Below, piece by piece: positions 46,395-55,897 of a DNA stretch of 64,000 nucleotides. This DNA comes from CAVQEK01 sp964596645 (lineage in GTDB: Bacteria; Bacteroidota; Bacteroidia; Cytophagales; Cyclobacteriaceae), in assembly GCA_964596645.1 (NCBI GenBank), contig CAZQVB010000001.1:62001-126000 (forward strand). The letters are read 5' to 3'. A program made the position numbers and the translations under genes. Within the stretch, counting starts at the first letter, position 1. Each line of letters starts with the position of its first letter. The notes beneath the pieces are model-generated. The model was not told the origin of the DNA. It did no database searches and worked only from the letters and a program-made list of their open reading frames with translations.

Positions 46395-46425
46395 TGAGGG
46401 CATCGAAAGATCATCGATGCCCTCA
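46395..46425 (-). other. strong intercistronic stem-loop between PUL lipoprotein and enzyme genes
   Basis: A perfect 12-bp stem: TGAGGGCATCGA (46395-46406) with TCGATGCCCTCA (46414-46425) around a 7-base loop. It lies about 60 bases after the lipoprotein stop and 70 bases before the beta-helix gene. No U-tract. The position matches the hairpin at 12994-13027 of the starch PUL. Confidence 0.6.
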
Positions 46426-46485
46426 ACCATTGAGACTAAAAAAGTGAGTCACTAGAAAGTTAGGAATCCTCGTGCAAGCCCGGCA

Positions 46486-46947
46486 CTAAGGCATATCCAT
46501 CACCTTCACGAAATAGATCTTGCTGTCGCGTGAGTACTCGCTGGGGTCGTCGGAGTTGAGCGAGGTGGCCCACATGATGAGCTTATGGGTGGCCAATTCG
46601 CCATAGGTATGCCGCAGTGGAGAACCCACAGGGAAGTTGGTGCCCAAAACATTGCTGGACGAGCCGAAGTAATTGCTATTGCCATCGCCGTACCACAGGG
46701 AGAAATGGGTACCCGAACCCGTATTTCTAAACTCCAGTTCCTGGTTCAGCGCCACTACAAGGGTGTCGTATTCATCGCCGGCCACCACAGTCACCGGGTT
46801 GAAGTTTTCGACTGGCACACCTTCCACCACATCGACCAATTCTACGCTGTACAATTCAAAGCTGGCCTCTGGTGATATGTATTCGTCTTCTACACAGCCC
46901 ATAGCCAAGAGTGCCACAGCTGCCATACACATTATATAGTTTTTCAT
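46486..46947 (-). CDS. PUL-encoded surface lipoprotein, unknown function
   Basis: 153 residues from ATG 46947 (MKNYIMCMAAVALLAMGC, with Cys18 as lipobox). The rest is a beta-rich domain resembling a PKD/Ig fold: FELYSVELVDVVEGVPVENFNPVTV, GTHFSLWYGDGNSNYFG, RHTYGELATHKLIMWAT. It lies between a second lipoprotein and the hairpin that precedes the enzyme genes, where SGBP or SusE-like binding proteins normally sit. Direct glycan binding is an inference from that position. Confidence 0.8.
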   Translation of the reverse strand: MKNYIMCMAAVALLAMGCVEDEYISPEASFELYSVELVDVVEGVPVENFNPVTVVAGDEYDTLVVALNQELEFRNTGSGTHFSLWYGDGNSNYFGSSSNVLGTNFPVGSPLRHTYGELATHKLIMWATSLNSDDPSEYSRDSKIYFVKVMDMP

Positions 46948-46966
46948 GATGTTCTTCAGGTTTAAA

Positions 46967-47548
46967 TTAAGGTTCAACAATGGTGAGCGTCGCGCGCGCC
47001 GCATCCAGACTGTACTCCATACCATCATCGCTGTAGTTGACGGCATAGGCTACTACATTCATGTTCCCGGCGTGCTCGTACACATACCGTATGATGCCGC
47101 TGTAGTAGTTGCCGTTTTCATCTACATACCGCTTTTTGTGCGCGTAGCCATAGAGATCTTCCAGGTCTTGATTCTCACTGGGAAAAAGCAACGCCTCTAC
47201 CCGTACGTACTGGTCGTCTTCCGGATTGTAGGCCACATCGTATGGAACCTCTGCAATGCGAAAATCTTCATGCTCACCAGCACTATTGTAGGTGGTGTCG
47301 CCGGTGAAAATATAATTTTGATCGCCGGTACATGTACTTCTGAATACCACCGTATCGCCTACGTAAATGGTTCCTGCATCTGCCAGTGGTATCAGCCTGA
47401 TGGTATCGCTGGGCTGGCCGGTGATGGAGGTAGCTTTGAAAATTTCGAACCCTGCTGTGGGCTTGCTCGCCATTTGCTCATCGTCACAAGCCATGAAGAA
47501 AGTCGCCATCACGAGCATCATCAGGGCCGTATATTTATATCTATTCAT
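46967..47548 (-). CDS. PUL-encoded surface lipoprotein, PKD-like, unknown function
   Basis: 193 residues from ATG 47548 (MNRYKYTALMMLVMATFFMAC, lipobox Cys21); the longer frame to 47620 overlaps susD. Beta-rich, with KPTAGFEIFKATSITGQPSDTIRL and GTIYVGDTVVFRSTCTGD, typical of PKD-like domains, and ATLTIVEP at the end. It starts 34 bases after the SusD gene. The next gene encodes a similar short lipoprotein, so the two may be partners or diverged duplicates that serve as surface glycan-binding proteins. Confidence 0.8.
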   Translation of the reverse strand: MNRYKYTALMMLVMATFFMACDDEQMASKPTAGFEIFKATSITGQPSDTIRLIPLADAGTIYVGDTVVFRSTCTGDQNYIFTGDTTYNSAGEHEDFRIAEVPYDVAYNPEDDQYVRVEALLFPSENQDLEDLYGYAHKKRYVDENGNYYSGIIRYVYEHAGNMNVVAYAVNYSDDGMEYSLDAARATLTIVEP

Positions 47549-47582
47549 TGCTGTTGATTTTAAGGTTAAACGCATCATTTCA

Positions 47583-49457
47583 CTACCAACCCTGAGCCTG
47601 CTTGAGCAGTGGGTTTGCAAAAATTTCCGGTTGCGGAAGCGGGAACACGTAGTTGCGCTCTGTCAGTGTGCCGTCACGCACTTTGCCCCAATCTTCCAGC
47701 TCCAACAATCTGCGCTTTCGCCGCCAGTCAAAGGTACGGGTGCCTTCCCAGAGCAGTTCATAGTCGTATTCGTTGAAAACCTCACTGCGAAACTCTTCAA
47801 TGCTAAGGTTTTGCAGGTCTTCGGCGCGGATCAGGTACAGGTTTACATAGTCAATGTCTGCGCGTTTGGAGTTTAAGTTTTCCGGTTTGGTAGAGCCCTC
47901 GGGCAGCCTTTGCATGGGCACGCCCACGCTGAGGTCGACAAGGCTGTAGTCTATGGCCATACCTTCATGAAAATCCTTAAAAGACTTGTCTGTTTCGCTG
48001 AAGTAGAGCACACCGGTAGGTGTAAAAGACGAGCCAAAACCCGCCCATTCTACATCGTACTCCGACGGATTGGCACGGAGCTCCTCTACATTGCCAATCT
48101 GGCCGGTGCTGGCATCATATATATTGAAACCTACAAATGTCTCTTTGCCGGGGGTCTGCACATTGCCGAAAAAATTGGTGGCACGCTTGCGTATGCGGCT
48201 CAAGGCTTCTGCCGCCTCGGGTGTTACCGCATCAAATCGCTCGGAAGCTGCATCGGCATATATGAGCAGTACCTCTGCAAACCGGATGATGGGTCCGTCG
48301 TTGCTGGTCAGGTTTTGCACGGTTATATTCTTCTGATCCCAAAAGCGTGAGGGATAGAAGCGCTTGCGTACAGTGGAATAAATGATGGTGGCCCACCTGC
48401 GATAGTCCAGTGGCATAGTGCGTATGATCGGCCTGCCCAATCGGCGAGAGCCCCTCCAGCCCGGATCTTCGCATCCTACAGGATTGTCCGGAGGCATGCA
48501 GCGCGCACCAAACTGGTCATTTAGTGCCAGTATATCGTGCGGGAATGCGAAGATATGCTCAGCACCGTATTCGTATTCCGGAAAGGTAGAGCCATTTTTT
48601 CTGTAGTCGTCGTACAGGTCGTACTCTTGGCTTTCTATCACCTCTTTGGCATAGGCCATGGCACTGTCGTAAGCGGTGTTGGCATCCATCAGTTGTGGAT
48701 TCAGCGGGCCGCCCTCCGGAAAATACTTCTGAAAATCGCCCATATACAGATATGCCTTGGCCAGCAGGGCCTTGGCCGCACCTGAGCTTGCCCTGTGCTT
48801 GTCTGCTGCCCCATAGTTTGACTTTACCGGCAACACATCGGCAGCGTATTGAAGATCTGCAAGTATCTGGGTATAAAGTTCGGCAGAAGTGCTTTTAGGA
48901 ATATTGAATCTCGGCCTATCCGCCACCGCATCGGTATATGGCTCCAGCGGCATGGGTACTTCGCCATACAGATTGGCCAGGTAGAAATACGCCAGGCCCC
49001 GCAGAAAACGCGCCTCGGCGATGTATTTGTCGCGCATGCTGTACGTTTTTCCGTCGCCGCCTTGCACTTTGCCGAAGATAGTTCCCTGAGGCATTTCGCC
49101 TATACCTTTTATAGCCCAGTTCACGTTGTTGATGCCCCGGTACAGTTGCTCCCAGATCACGTTCAGATTGCCATCGTCAGCATTGAACTGGTACTGGTCT
49201 ATGTTGCCATAGTTGTCGCTCCAGTTGGCCGCACCAAAGTGCATGGACTTCACGCCATGAAAGTCGTTGAAACCCCCGATGCGACCGCCCAGCAGCCAAT
49301 ACCCACCATCTACGGCAGCCTTGGCATCGGCCTCACTTTTCAGCGAACCGGTTGCTGCAAAGGTGCCTTTGGGCTCTTCTTCCAAAAACTTTTCGCCGCA
49401 GCCTGAGTAAGCGACCACGAGCAATGCCAGCAGTAATACACTATATATTTTTATCAT
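47583..49457 (-). CDS. SusD/RagB surface glycan-binding lipoprotein
   Basis: 624 residues. Lipobox Cys20 (LVVAYSGCGEKF). Family signatures: ARFLRGLAYFYLANLYGEVPMPLEPY near residue 145, the TPR-like helical core, LLIYADAASERFDAVTPEAAEALSRIRKR, FRSEVFNEYDYELLWEGTRTFDWRR and the C-terminal FPLPQPEIFANPLLKQAQGW. It is the partner of the SusC encoded directly upstream (17 bases). Sequence is only distantly like the starch SusD at 10296, so a different glycan is expected. Confidence 0.94.
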   Translation of the reverse strand: MIKIYSVLLLALLVVAYSGCGEKFLEEEPKGTFAATGSLKSEADAKAAVDGGYWLLGGRIGGFNDFHGVKSMHFGAANWSDNYGNIDQYQFNADDGNLNVIWEQLYRGINNVNWAIKGIGEMPQGTIFGKVQGGDGKTYSMRDKYIAEARFLRGLAYFYLANLYGEVPMPLEPYTDAVADRPRFNIPKSTSAELYTQILADLQYAADVLPVKSNYGAADKHRASSGAAKALLAKAYLYMGDFQKYFPEGGPLNPQLMDANTAYDSAMAYAKEVIESQEYDLYDDYRKNGSTFPEYEYGAEHIFAFPHDILALNDQFGARCMPPDNPVGCEDPGWRGSRRLGRPIIRTMPLDYRRWATIIYSTVRKRFYPSRFWDQKNITVQNLTSNDGPIIRFAEVLLIYADAASERFDAVTPEAAEALSRIRKRATNFFGNVQTPGKETFVGFNIYDASTGQIGNVEELRANPSEYDVEWAGFGSSFTPTGVLYFSETDKSFKDFHEGMAIDYSLVDLSVGVPMQRLPEGSTKPENLNSKRADIDYVNLYLIRAEDLQNLSIEEFRSEVFNEYDYELLWEGTRTFDWRRKRRLLELEDWGKVRDGTLTERNYVFPLPQPEIFANPLLKQAQGW

Positions 49458-49474
49458 GATTTTTTTTTTAGAAG

Positions 49475-51870
49475 TTACAGTCCTAGCCTTACGCCCAACA
49501 CAATTGATTTTTCCAGCGGGTAGTACCCATCATCAAAGCCTTTCACGAGATTGTCTTTATCGCTGTAGGCAGGGTCCAGACCGGTATAGTTGGTAAGGGT
49601 CCATATGTTGGAGGCAGTCAGGTAAAAACGGGCATTACCCAGGAAGCCCCGCACTTTCGCCGGCACATTGTAGCCCAGGGTGAGCGTTCTGAGCCGTAAG
49701 TACGAAGCACGCTCCAGCATTTGGGTGCTCATTCTTCCATTCCTGCCGAAGTCGTGCTCTGCATTGGTGGGGTTGTCTGAACTCCAGCGGGTATCCAGGC
49801 TTCCGGACAGTACGTTGGTACCCGGATTGCGTGAATACAGCCTCTTGCTCAGGGTGAACATCAAGTCATTGCCCGAAACACCCTGGAAAAATACATTGAG
49901 GGAGAAGTTTTTGTATTCGAAGTTATTGGTGATGCCGTAGTAGAAATCGGGGTTGGCATTGCCGATCACGCCCACGTCGTCGCCATTGAGCTGGCCGTCG
50001 TGAATGCCATGCCCTGGTTCGAAACACCCTTGAAAGCGTCTGAGGCCTGGTAGTTACGCCTGGAATCATCTACGAGGTCGTATCCGGTGAGCAACTTGTA
50101 TGTGAGCCAGTCGGTCAGTTCATATTCAAAAGCGGCATTGCCAAGTACGCGAAGTGTCTGGTTGTCTTGTTGCACACCCTCCAGCACGCCTACCGGATTG
50201 TAGGTATCTAGTGAAGACAGAGCGCTGGTTTGGGTGAACCTGCCAGAGGCATCGCGAATGGGGAATGTGGGTGAAGCCTCCAGCGCGTAACGCATGTTGA
50301 TGCCACGCTGCACACCGCGGCTGCTGGCGTATGCCGAGCTGGATTCGGAAGCAGTAAGCTTGGTCGTAATCTTCGCGCGCTCCGACAGTTGAAAGTCAAT
50401 GTTGAATCGCACACTACCGCGATTGAAGAAGGACTCTCTGAACAGGCCCTCGTTCATCAGATAATTGGCTGATACGTTGTAGCGCACCAGTTCGCTTCCG
50501 CCGCTCAGGTTTACGTTCAGGTTGTGCTGCTCCGCTACCTGCAATATTTCATTTTGCCAATCGGTATTGTACGGTACGCCAACGCTGTCGCCGCCTTCTA
50601 TCTGGCGGTAAGATTCAAATCCGTAGGCAAATGGGGCATAGGTACCGGCCTGGTTTTTATAGGTTTCGTATACATCTACCAATTCCAGATACTCCTGCGT
50701 ATCCATAAGGTCGTACACCTTGTCTGCTTTTTTCAAGCCGTACATATAGTCTACGTCCACTTTCAACTTGCCCACGGAGCCTGTTTTGGTGGTGATGAGG
50801 ATGACGCCGTTTGAGCCACGTGAACCGTAAATGGCGGTAGCACTTGCATCTTTCAGCACTTCTATTGATTTAATATCGGCAGGGTTGATGGTGGCCATCA
50901 CATTCACAGCACCTGATTTGTCGTTGAAGTCGCCGCCGTTTTCCACGGCACCCAGGCTGTTGTTGTCTTGCGGTATGCCATCGATCACGTAAAGCGGCTC
51001 AATGCCGCTGGTGATGGAGCTTGCACCCCTTATTTTAATATCTACCACACCACCGGGCCCTGTAGAGCTGCCCACCAGTACACCAGCCATACGGCCCTGG
51101 AGTGCTTCATCGAGCGAGTTGACCGGCTGCTCCCGAAAGGTCTCCCCTTTCAGTGTAGCCACGGAGCCGGTGAGGTCACTCTTTTTCACTTCACCATAGC
51201 CTATCACCACGATCTCGTCCAACTGCTGAAGGTCGGGGGTCATACTGAGATCAATCACTGATCTGTTGCCCACCGTCACTTCTTCGAAAATAAAGCCTAC
51301 GGAGCTGTACACAAGGATCGATTCTGTTGAAGGCACGTCAATACGATAGCGTCCGTCAATGTCAGACACGGTGCCCTGGCTGGTGCCTTTCACGATCACA
51401 TTTACACCAGGTATACCTTCATCGTCTTCCTCGGATGTAACCCGGCCAGTAACGGTAATGCCTTGCAGGTTTACCTCTACAATGGCCTGGTTGGAACCCT
51501 TGGTGGCTTCCTGCACATTGATGGTGTTGTTGATCTGCTTAAAGCTGAGGCCGGCCTGGCGTGATAGTTCCAGCAGGATGTCCGACACCGTCTGCGTGCC
51601 CGATTGCAGCGTCACTTTCACCTTGCGGTCGATGATGCGCCTGTCGTAGGTAAAGCGGTACTCGGTGAGGTTTTCTACCAGGCGGAAGCATTCTTCCAGG
51701 CTGGCGTTTTTCAGGTTCAGGCTGAGCTGCGCTTCCCGCACACTTTGCACGGTATTTTGCGCTTCTGAGGTGCCGGCTACCAGCATGCCCAGTAAAAAGC
51801 ATTGCAGCACCGTCCCTATAAAGAATCCATTAATTCCCATACGAATAATTCGTAATAGTTTTTTTTCCAT
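49475..51870 (-). pseudogene. SusC/RagA TonB-dependent receptor, internally deleted and frameshifted
   Basis: The N-terminal 620 or so residues are normal: signal peptide, STN domain (about 40-110), carboxypeptidase-regulatory-like domain (about 130-205), plug (LDEIVVIGYGEVKKSDLTGSV, VLKDASATAIYGSRGSNGVI) and the first barrel strands. The frame then runs into a stop at 49966-49968. The C-terminal part (FEPGHGIHDGQLNGDDVGVIGNANPDFYYG to GVRLGL, stop 49475) continues in another frame overlapping the first. Together they give about 800 residues where roughly 1050-1110 are expected for an STN-type SusC, so about 250-300 barrel residues are missing as well. Either a real deletion or a misassembly without N; junction near 50000-50020, at a tandem ATGCCATGCC. 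Confidence 0.85.
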
Positions 51871-51941
51871 AATTTTAGGTATGTAAATAGTTGAACATGT
51901 TTACAAGCTGGCGTTAGATTGGCAGATCGCAGGCCAGCGTT

Positions 51942-51979
51942 AAAAGCGATGTTCCCACTCCGGGGCATCGCTTTTTTTT
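51942..51979. other. stem-loop in FecR-SusC intergenic region
   Basis: AAAAGCGATG (51942-51951) pairs with CATCGCTTTT (51966-51975), with a T-run to 51979 on the + strand and four T on the minus strand. It lies between fecR (stop 52009) and susC (start 51870), both minus. It could act as a weak terminator/attenuator for the fecR transcript; same position as the hairpin at 2497-2544. Confidence 0.55.
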
Positions 51980-52008
51980 AGCTTGTGTTTTCCAAGTTTG
52001 CTTTCATA

Positions 52009-53004
52009 TCAAAAGTTTATATAAATGGTGTCTCCATCGATTGTATGATTGAAAAGCTCAGCGTAGCCAATGGCTTTCAGCACGTTATCCAGTGATTCGT
52101 CGGCAAATTGTCCGCTGTATTTCCAGGCAACATCAGGCTTGCCTTGTACGATAAATTCTACGCCGTACCACGCCGAAAGCCGCGCGGTGATTTCCTCCAG
52201 ACCGGCATTGTGAAAATGGATCACACCGTCTTTCCAGGCGATCTCCGAGGCATAGTGAAATGAGCTTACCTCCAATGATTTGCCATGCATCACCCGTTGG
52301 CCGGGTTGTATCACCACATGCTCCTGCTCCGGATTTTCCGAATCGCTCACTTTCACTTTACCTTCCGTAAGGGCCACGGTCACTGTGCCATCCTCATCGT
52401 GTTCGCGCACGTTAAAAGAAGTGCCCAAAGCCTCTACACGGGTGTGATCGGCCATGACCACAAAAGGCCGGCTGGGATCGTGGGCTACATCAAAAAATGC
52501 CTCTCCTTCCAGATATACCGTGCGCTGCCCCACTGTGAAGCCTTTTACATATCTGATTTTGCTGCTGGAGTTGAGCCATACAAAACTGCCGTCTTCCAAA
52601 AATATCTTTGACTTCTGACCTTTGGGATTTTCCTTTTCAATCCAAATGGCCTGGACGGGCTTGCGTGAAGGTGCCTCCAGGTGCCACAGCAGCGCCATCA
52701 CGCTGAGTACAACGAGCAGCGAAGCAGCTACTTTGAGGTAGATGCTCCATGAAAATTGTCTTGATCGTGTGGCGGTGACGGCAGACGGACGGCCCAACCT
52801 GGCGTAAAGTTTCTCAAAACTCTCTTCACTATCGAGAATGGCAGGATACGATATGCGTGTGTGCCAGCTGTCTTTTAACAGCGCAAAGTGGTTGCGGTTT
52901 TCTTCAGACATATCAAGCCACTGTTCCAGCTTATGCAGCTGAGCCGGGGTAGCTTCGCCGGATAGCGCCTGGGCGATTAAAAAGTCTATGTCTGTCTTCT
53001 CCAC
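52009..53004 (-). CDS. FecR-family anti-sigma factor / signal transducer
   Basis: 331 residues. A cytosolic N-terminus (1-80), one membrane helix (about 88-106; LKVAASLLVVLSVMALLWHL), a FecR domain (NPKGQKSKIFLEDGSFVWLNSSSKIRYV, LGTSFNVREHDEDGTVTVALTEGKVKV) and a DUF4974-like C-terminal domain (ARLSAWYGVEFIVQGKP). It lies 44 bases after the sigma gene and 138 bases before susC, all co-directional. This is the standard cassette in which the STN domain of SusC relieves FecR control of the sigma factor. Confidence 0.94.
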   Translation of the reverse strand: MEKTDIDFLIAQALSGEATPAQLHKLEQWLDMSEENRNHFALLKDSWHTRISYPAILDSEESFEKLYARLGRPSAVTATRSRQFSWSIYLKVAASLLVVLSVMALLWHLEAPSRKPVQAIWIEKENPKGQKSKIFLEDGSFVWLNSSSKIRYVKGFTVGQRTVYLEGEAFFDVAHDPSRPFVVMADHTRVEALGTSFNVREHDEDGTVTVALTEGKVKVSDSENPEQEHVVIQPGQRVMHGKSLEVSSFHYASEIAWKDGVIHFHNAGLEEITARLSAWYGVEFIVQGKPDVAWKYSGQFADESLDNVLKAIGYAELFNHTIDGDTIYINF

Positions 53005-53048
53005 GTTTGGGCACGTTTGGATTGAAGACTACAGGCAGTAGACTTACC

Positions 53049-53666
53049 CTATAAAAAAAATAAAAAAGATTTTAGTCTTACTTCACGGATTGGCTTCACC
53101 TTGATGTCGCGGCTGTGCATGTAGGTGGAAACGGCCTCCCTTATCTCTTTCAGCGCCAGCGACATGTGCAGCTCTATGGTTTTGACAGACACCTCCAGCA
53201 ACTCGGCTACTTCGCGGTATTTCATGCCCTCTTCTTTTACCAGCATAAAAATGGCTCGGCGCCTGGTTGGCAGCTTTTCCACGGCATTCTGTACAATATC
53301 ATATAGCTCGCGGTCTATCATCAACCGTTCAGGATCTACCTCGGCGGGATGTATAAAATCATCGCGGTCTTCTGCCGGCTCGGCGGTCAGGTGGTGTTGC
53401 TTTTTCAGGTAGGTAAAGCTTTGGTTGCGAACCGCCAGGAAGAGATAATTATTCAAATTTTGCACATTGGCCAAGCCGGCAGGGTTTTTCAACAGCTTGT
53501 ACAGCACATCCGACACCACCTCTTCGGCCGACTGGTAGGTAGGCAGGTATACCAGGGCAAAATGAATGAGCTTTGGGTAGTACTGATCAAAAAATGCCTT
53601 GAATGCTGCCTTATCGGTGAGGTTGGGTGCAGTCTGGCCGGGTACTTCCTTATCGTGTATTTTCAT
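53049..53666 (-). CDS. ECF RNA polymerase sigma-70 factor
   Basis: 205 residues. Region 2: FFDQYYPKLIHFALVYLPTYQSAEEVVSDVLYKLL; region 4: LPTRRRAIFMLVKEEGMKYREVAELLEVSVKTIELHMSLALKEI. It heads the minus-strand PUL and should activate its promoter when the FecR partner is relieved by substrate binding at SusC. Unlike the left-hand PUL, where sigma and fecR are divergent, here they share a direction. Confidence 0.93.
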   Translation of the reverse strand: MKIHDKEVPGQTAPNLTDKAAFKAFFDQYYPKLIHFALVYLPTYQSAEEVVSDVLYKLLKNPAGLANVQNLNNYLFLAVRNQSFTYLKKQHHLTAEPAEDRDDFIHPAEVDPERLMIDRELYDIVQNAVEKLPTRRRAIFMLVKEEGMKYREVAELLEVSVKTIELHMSLALKEIREAVSTYMHSRDIKVKPIREVRLKSFLFFL

Positions 53667-53923
53667 GTTGGGTGTGGCAAAATAGCCTTAACTCCGCTCC
53701 CCATGTACCACAGGGAAAAAAATTAAACGCGGACAAAGTAATGATTCAGAATTATATGTTGGACATATGTCGGATTTTTTTTCAAGCGATAAACATATAA
53801 CACTATCCCCTCTACCAGTTCACCAACTTTAAAACATCGCATTGCACTGATCTCACTCATCCCGACTGATCGCAGTGTAAAATACTTACCTGAAAGTTTT
53901 AGCCCATTGGCCAAGTATAAGCA

Positions 53924-54892
53924 TCAGGCAATTGCCATCTTTCCATATTTGTTGCGATAGGCAAGCGGTGTGAGGCCGGTTGTTCTTTTAAAAATATTTC
54001 TAAATGCTTTGGTGTCGTTATAACCTACTGCGTACATAATCTCGGAAATCGACTTCAAATCCAGTTCTAAATCTTTTTTGGCTGCCTCCACCTTTACACG
54101 CTGAATGTATTCATACACCGTGTTGGCAGTGCGGCTTTTTAATCTTCTTTCAAAAGTTCTCTTCCCCACGCCCACTTCTTCACAAAGCATTTCTATCGTT
54201 AATCTCTCATTGAAATGAGACTCTATATACTCCTGGGCTCTCAAAACTTCTTTGTCACGATGCGACTTCTGGCCGGCAAACATCACAAAGGGCGACTGGC
54301 TCGATCGGTCAATATCAATCATGAAGGTCTTGGCGGCTGCTACAGCCATTGCTCTGCCTACATACCGCTCTACCAGGTATATCAGTAAATTGGCAAAGGC
54401 CAACGCACCTCCACTGGTATAAATGCGATCTGATACTGACACAATCCGCTCATCTTCCAAAATAACGTTGGGAAAAAGCGCACGAAACTCCTCTGCCGAA
54501 CTCCAGTGGGTGGAACATTTTTTACCATCGAGTATACCCATAGAGCCCAGGAAAAATGCTCCTACGCACATGCTTACCAGATCAGCACCATTGTGATAGT
54601 GGCCAATGATCCAAGGAACCAGTTCCTTGTTTAATTGCATAATTTGCTGAGGCTGGCCAAAAGTTGCCGGAATGATGATAACATCTGTATGACTGATCTC
54701 GCTGAGGAGACGGCTGGCTCTCACTGTAAACATCCCGCCATTTGGGTTTACCTCTCTGGTGCTACTGACCAGCTCAAGAGTCAAAGCCGGATCAGGCAGT
54801 TGATCATTTACCCAGGTAAAAAGCTGACGGGTCAGGTCGATATTCGTAATGCTGAACTCGCCCTGAGGGATGATCAGTGAAATGTGCGTCAT
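53924..54892 (-). CDS. GlxA-type transcriptional regulator (DJ-1/PfpI domain plus AraC HTH)
   Basis: 322 residues. Residues 1-185 form a DJ-1/PfpI class-I glutamine-amidotransferase-like domain with Cys in DLVSMCVGAFFLGS at the nucleophile elbow and KCSTHWSS downstream. Residues 215-320 form an AraC-type double helix-turn-helix (FNERLTIEMLCEEVGVGKRTFERRLK, SISEIMYAVGYNDTKAFRNIFKRTTGLTPLAYRNKYG). Family members act as activators that sense metabolites. Its stop-to-start neighbour, a VOC protein, ends one base upstream, so the two are one transcript. Confidence 0.92.
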   Translation of the reverse strand: MTHISLIIPQGEFSITNIDLTRQLFTWVNDQLPDPALTLELVSSTREVNPNGGMFTVRASRLLSEISHTDVIIIPATFGQPQQIMQLNKELVPWIIGHYHNGADLVSMCVGAFFLGSMGILDGKKCSTHWSSAEEFRALFPNVILEDERIVSVSDRIYTSGGALAFANLLIYLVERYVGRAMAVAAAKTFMIDIDRSSQSPFVMFAGQKSHRDKEVLRAQEYIESHFNERLTIEMLCEEVGVGKRTFERRLKSRTANTVYEYIQRVKVEAAKKDLELDLKSISEIMYAVGYNDTKAFRNIFKRTTGLTPLAYRNKYGKMAIA

Positions 54893-54893
54893 A

Positions 54894-55286
54894 TTAAGAT
54901 CTATCTGTTTGGGTACTCACATACCATGTATTACCGGCAAAGTCACGAAAGCCTCCGCGCTTGTCGGTATCGTTTTCTTTTACTTTGGGTTTCTCTATGA
55001 GTTCACACCCGGCAGACATTGCCTTATCGAATACAGCGTCAACATCTTCTACATAAACATGGATCAGCAACCTGTTTGGTGGATGCTGCTCCGTGGCCTC
55101 GCCCAACATGATCACGGTGTCATCCAATAGCATTTCAGCATGCATCAGGCTACCATCTGGCCTGTGGTACTGCCTCAACAACCTGCCATCAAACACATTT
55201 TTTAACAGATCTATGAATCTATTGGCATCGTCTACCACGAAGTACGGCGACACAGAAGTATAGTCTTTGGGCTTATAATCTGCCAT
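54894..55286 (-). CDS. VOC family protein (glyoxalase/bleomycin-resistance fold, PhnB-like)
   Basis: 130 residues from ATG 55286 (MADYKPKDYTSVSPYFVVDDANRFIDLLKNVF). Two beta-alpha-beta-beta-beta units; SLMHAEMLLDDTVIMLGEA and LLIHVYVEDVDAVFDKAMSAG, then FRDFAGNTWYVST. Glu/His ligands are partly kept. The likely role is binding or conversion of a small toxic molecule. It is co-transcribed with the GlxA-type regulator and faces a divergent group of VOC genes that the regulator may control. Confidence 0.86.
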   Translation of the reverse strand: MADYKPKDYTSVSPYFVVDDANRFIDLLKNVFDGRLLRQYHRPDGSLMHAEMLLDDTVIMLGEATEQHPPNRLLIHVYVEDVDAVFDKAMSAGCELIEKPKVKENDTDKRGGFRDFAGNTWYVSTQTDRS

Positions 55287-55479
55287 GCAATTGTAGTTTT
55301 TAATGGTGTAATTAAGTGAAATGAGCTGTCGCAATTTACCCCCGAGTTTGCCGCTTTTACACTGCGCAGCGCATGCATTCTCATGTTAGCTTTGTTCCAT
55401 ACAACGCTGTTGCAATTGGCAATCCTTTTTTTTAAGTCTATCAATTTACCGCTTAAACTAATGTCAAGATGTTAAAACC

Positions 55480-55893
55480 ATGAAACAAGTATGGCTAAAC
55501 CTTCCCGTAAAAGATATTGAGAAATCGAAAAAATTTTTCAGAACGATTGGGTTTAGGGAAAACCCGATACACAAAGACGCTACCCATCTTGGTAGTTTTT
55601 TGATAGGTGAAAACGATTTCACGCTGATGCTTTTCTCTAAAAAAACGTTCAGTAGTTACACTGGAAAGCCTGTTTCTGATACTTCCCAGACAAGCGAAAT
55701 GCTCATCAATCTGGATGCAGCTTCCAGAGAAGAAGTTGACGCTTTTGCGGAAACAGTAAAGCGGGCAGGAGGAGATGTTTACTATGAGCCTACAGAAGTC
55801 GAAGGCTGGATGTACATCACCAGCTTTGCGGATTTGGACGGGCACAGGTGGAGCATGCTCTATATGGATTGGAATAACATGCCAAAAGAGTAA
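55480..55893 (+). CDS. VOC family protein (glyoxalase-like)
   Basis: 137 residues with the VOC fold: MKQVWLNLPVKDIEKSKKFFRTIGF at the start, LMLFSKKTFSSYTG in the middle, and a second module DAFAETVKRAGGDVYYEP followed by FADLDGHRWSMLYMDW. Often annotated as a lactoylglutathione lyase-like protein in Bacteroidota, without proof of activity. It heads a + strand run of five small genes (55480-57592), divergent from the GlxA-regulator pair. Confidence 0.87.
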   Translation: MKQVWLNLPVKDIEKSKKFFRTIGFRENPIHKDATHLGSFLIGENDFTLMLFSKKTFSSYTGKPVSDTSQTSEMLINLDAASREEVDAFAETVKRAGGDVYYEPTEVEGWMYITSFADLDGHRWSMLYMDWNNMPKE

Positions 55894-55897
55894 GTCT

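Noticed and set aside
53723..53914. 63-residue ORF on the minus strand between the sigma and GlxA-type genes
   Set aside because: No recognisable motif, no plausible start context, and AT-rich non-coding character.
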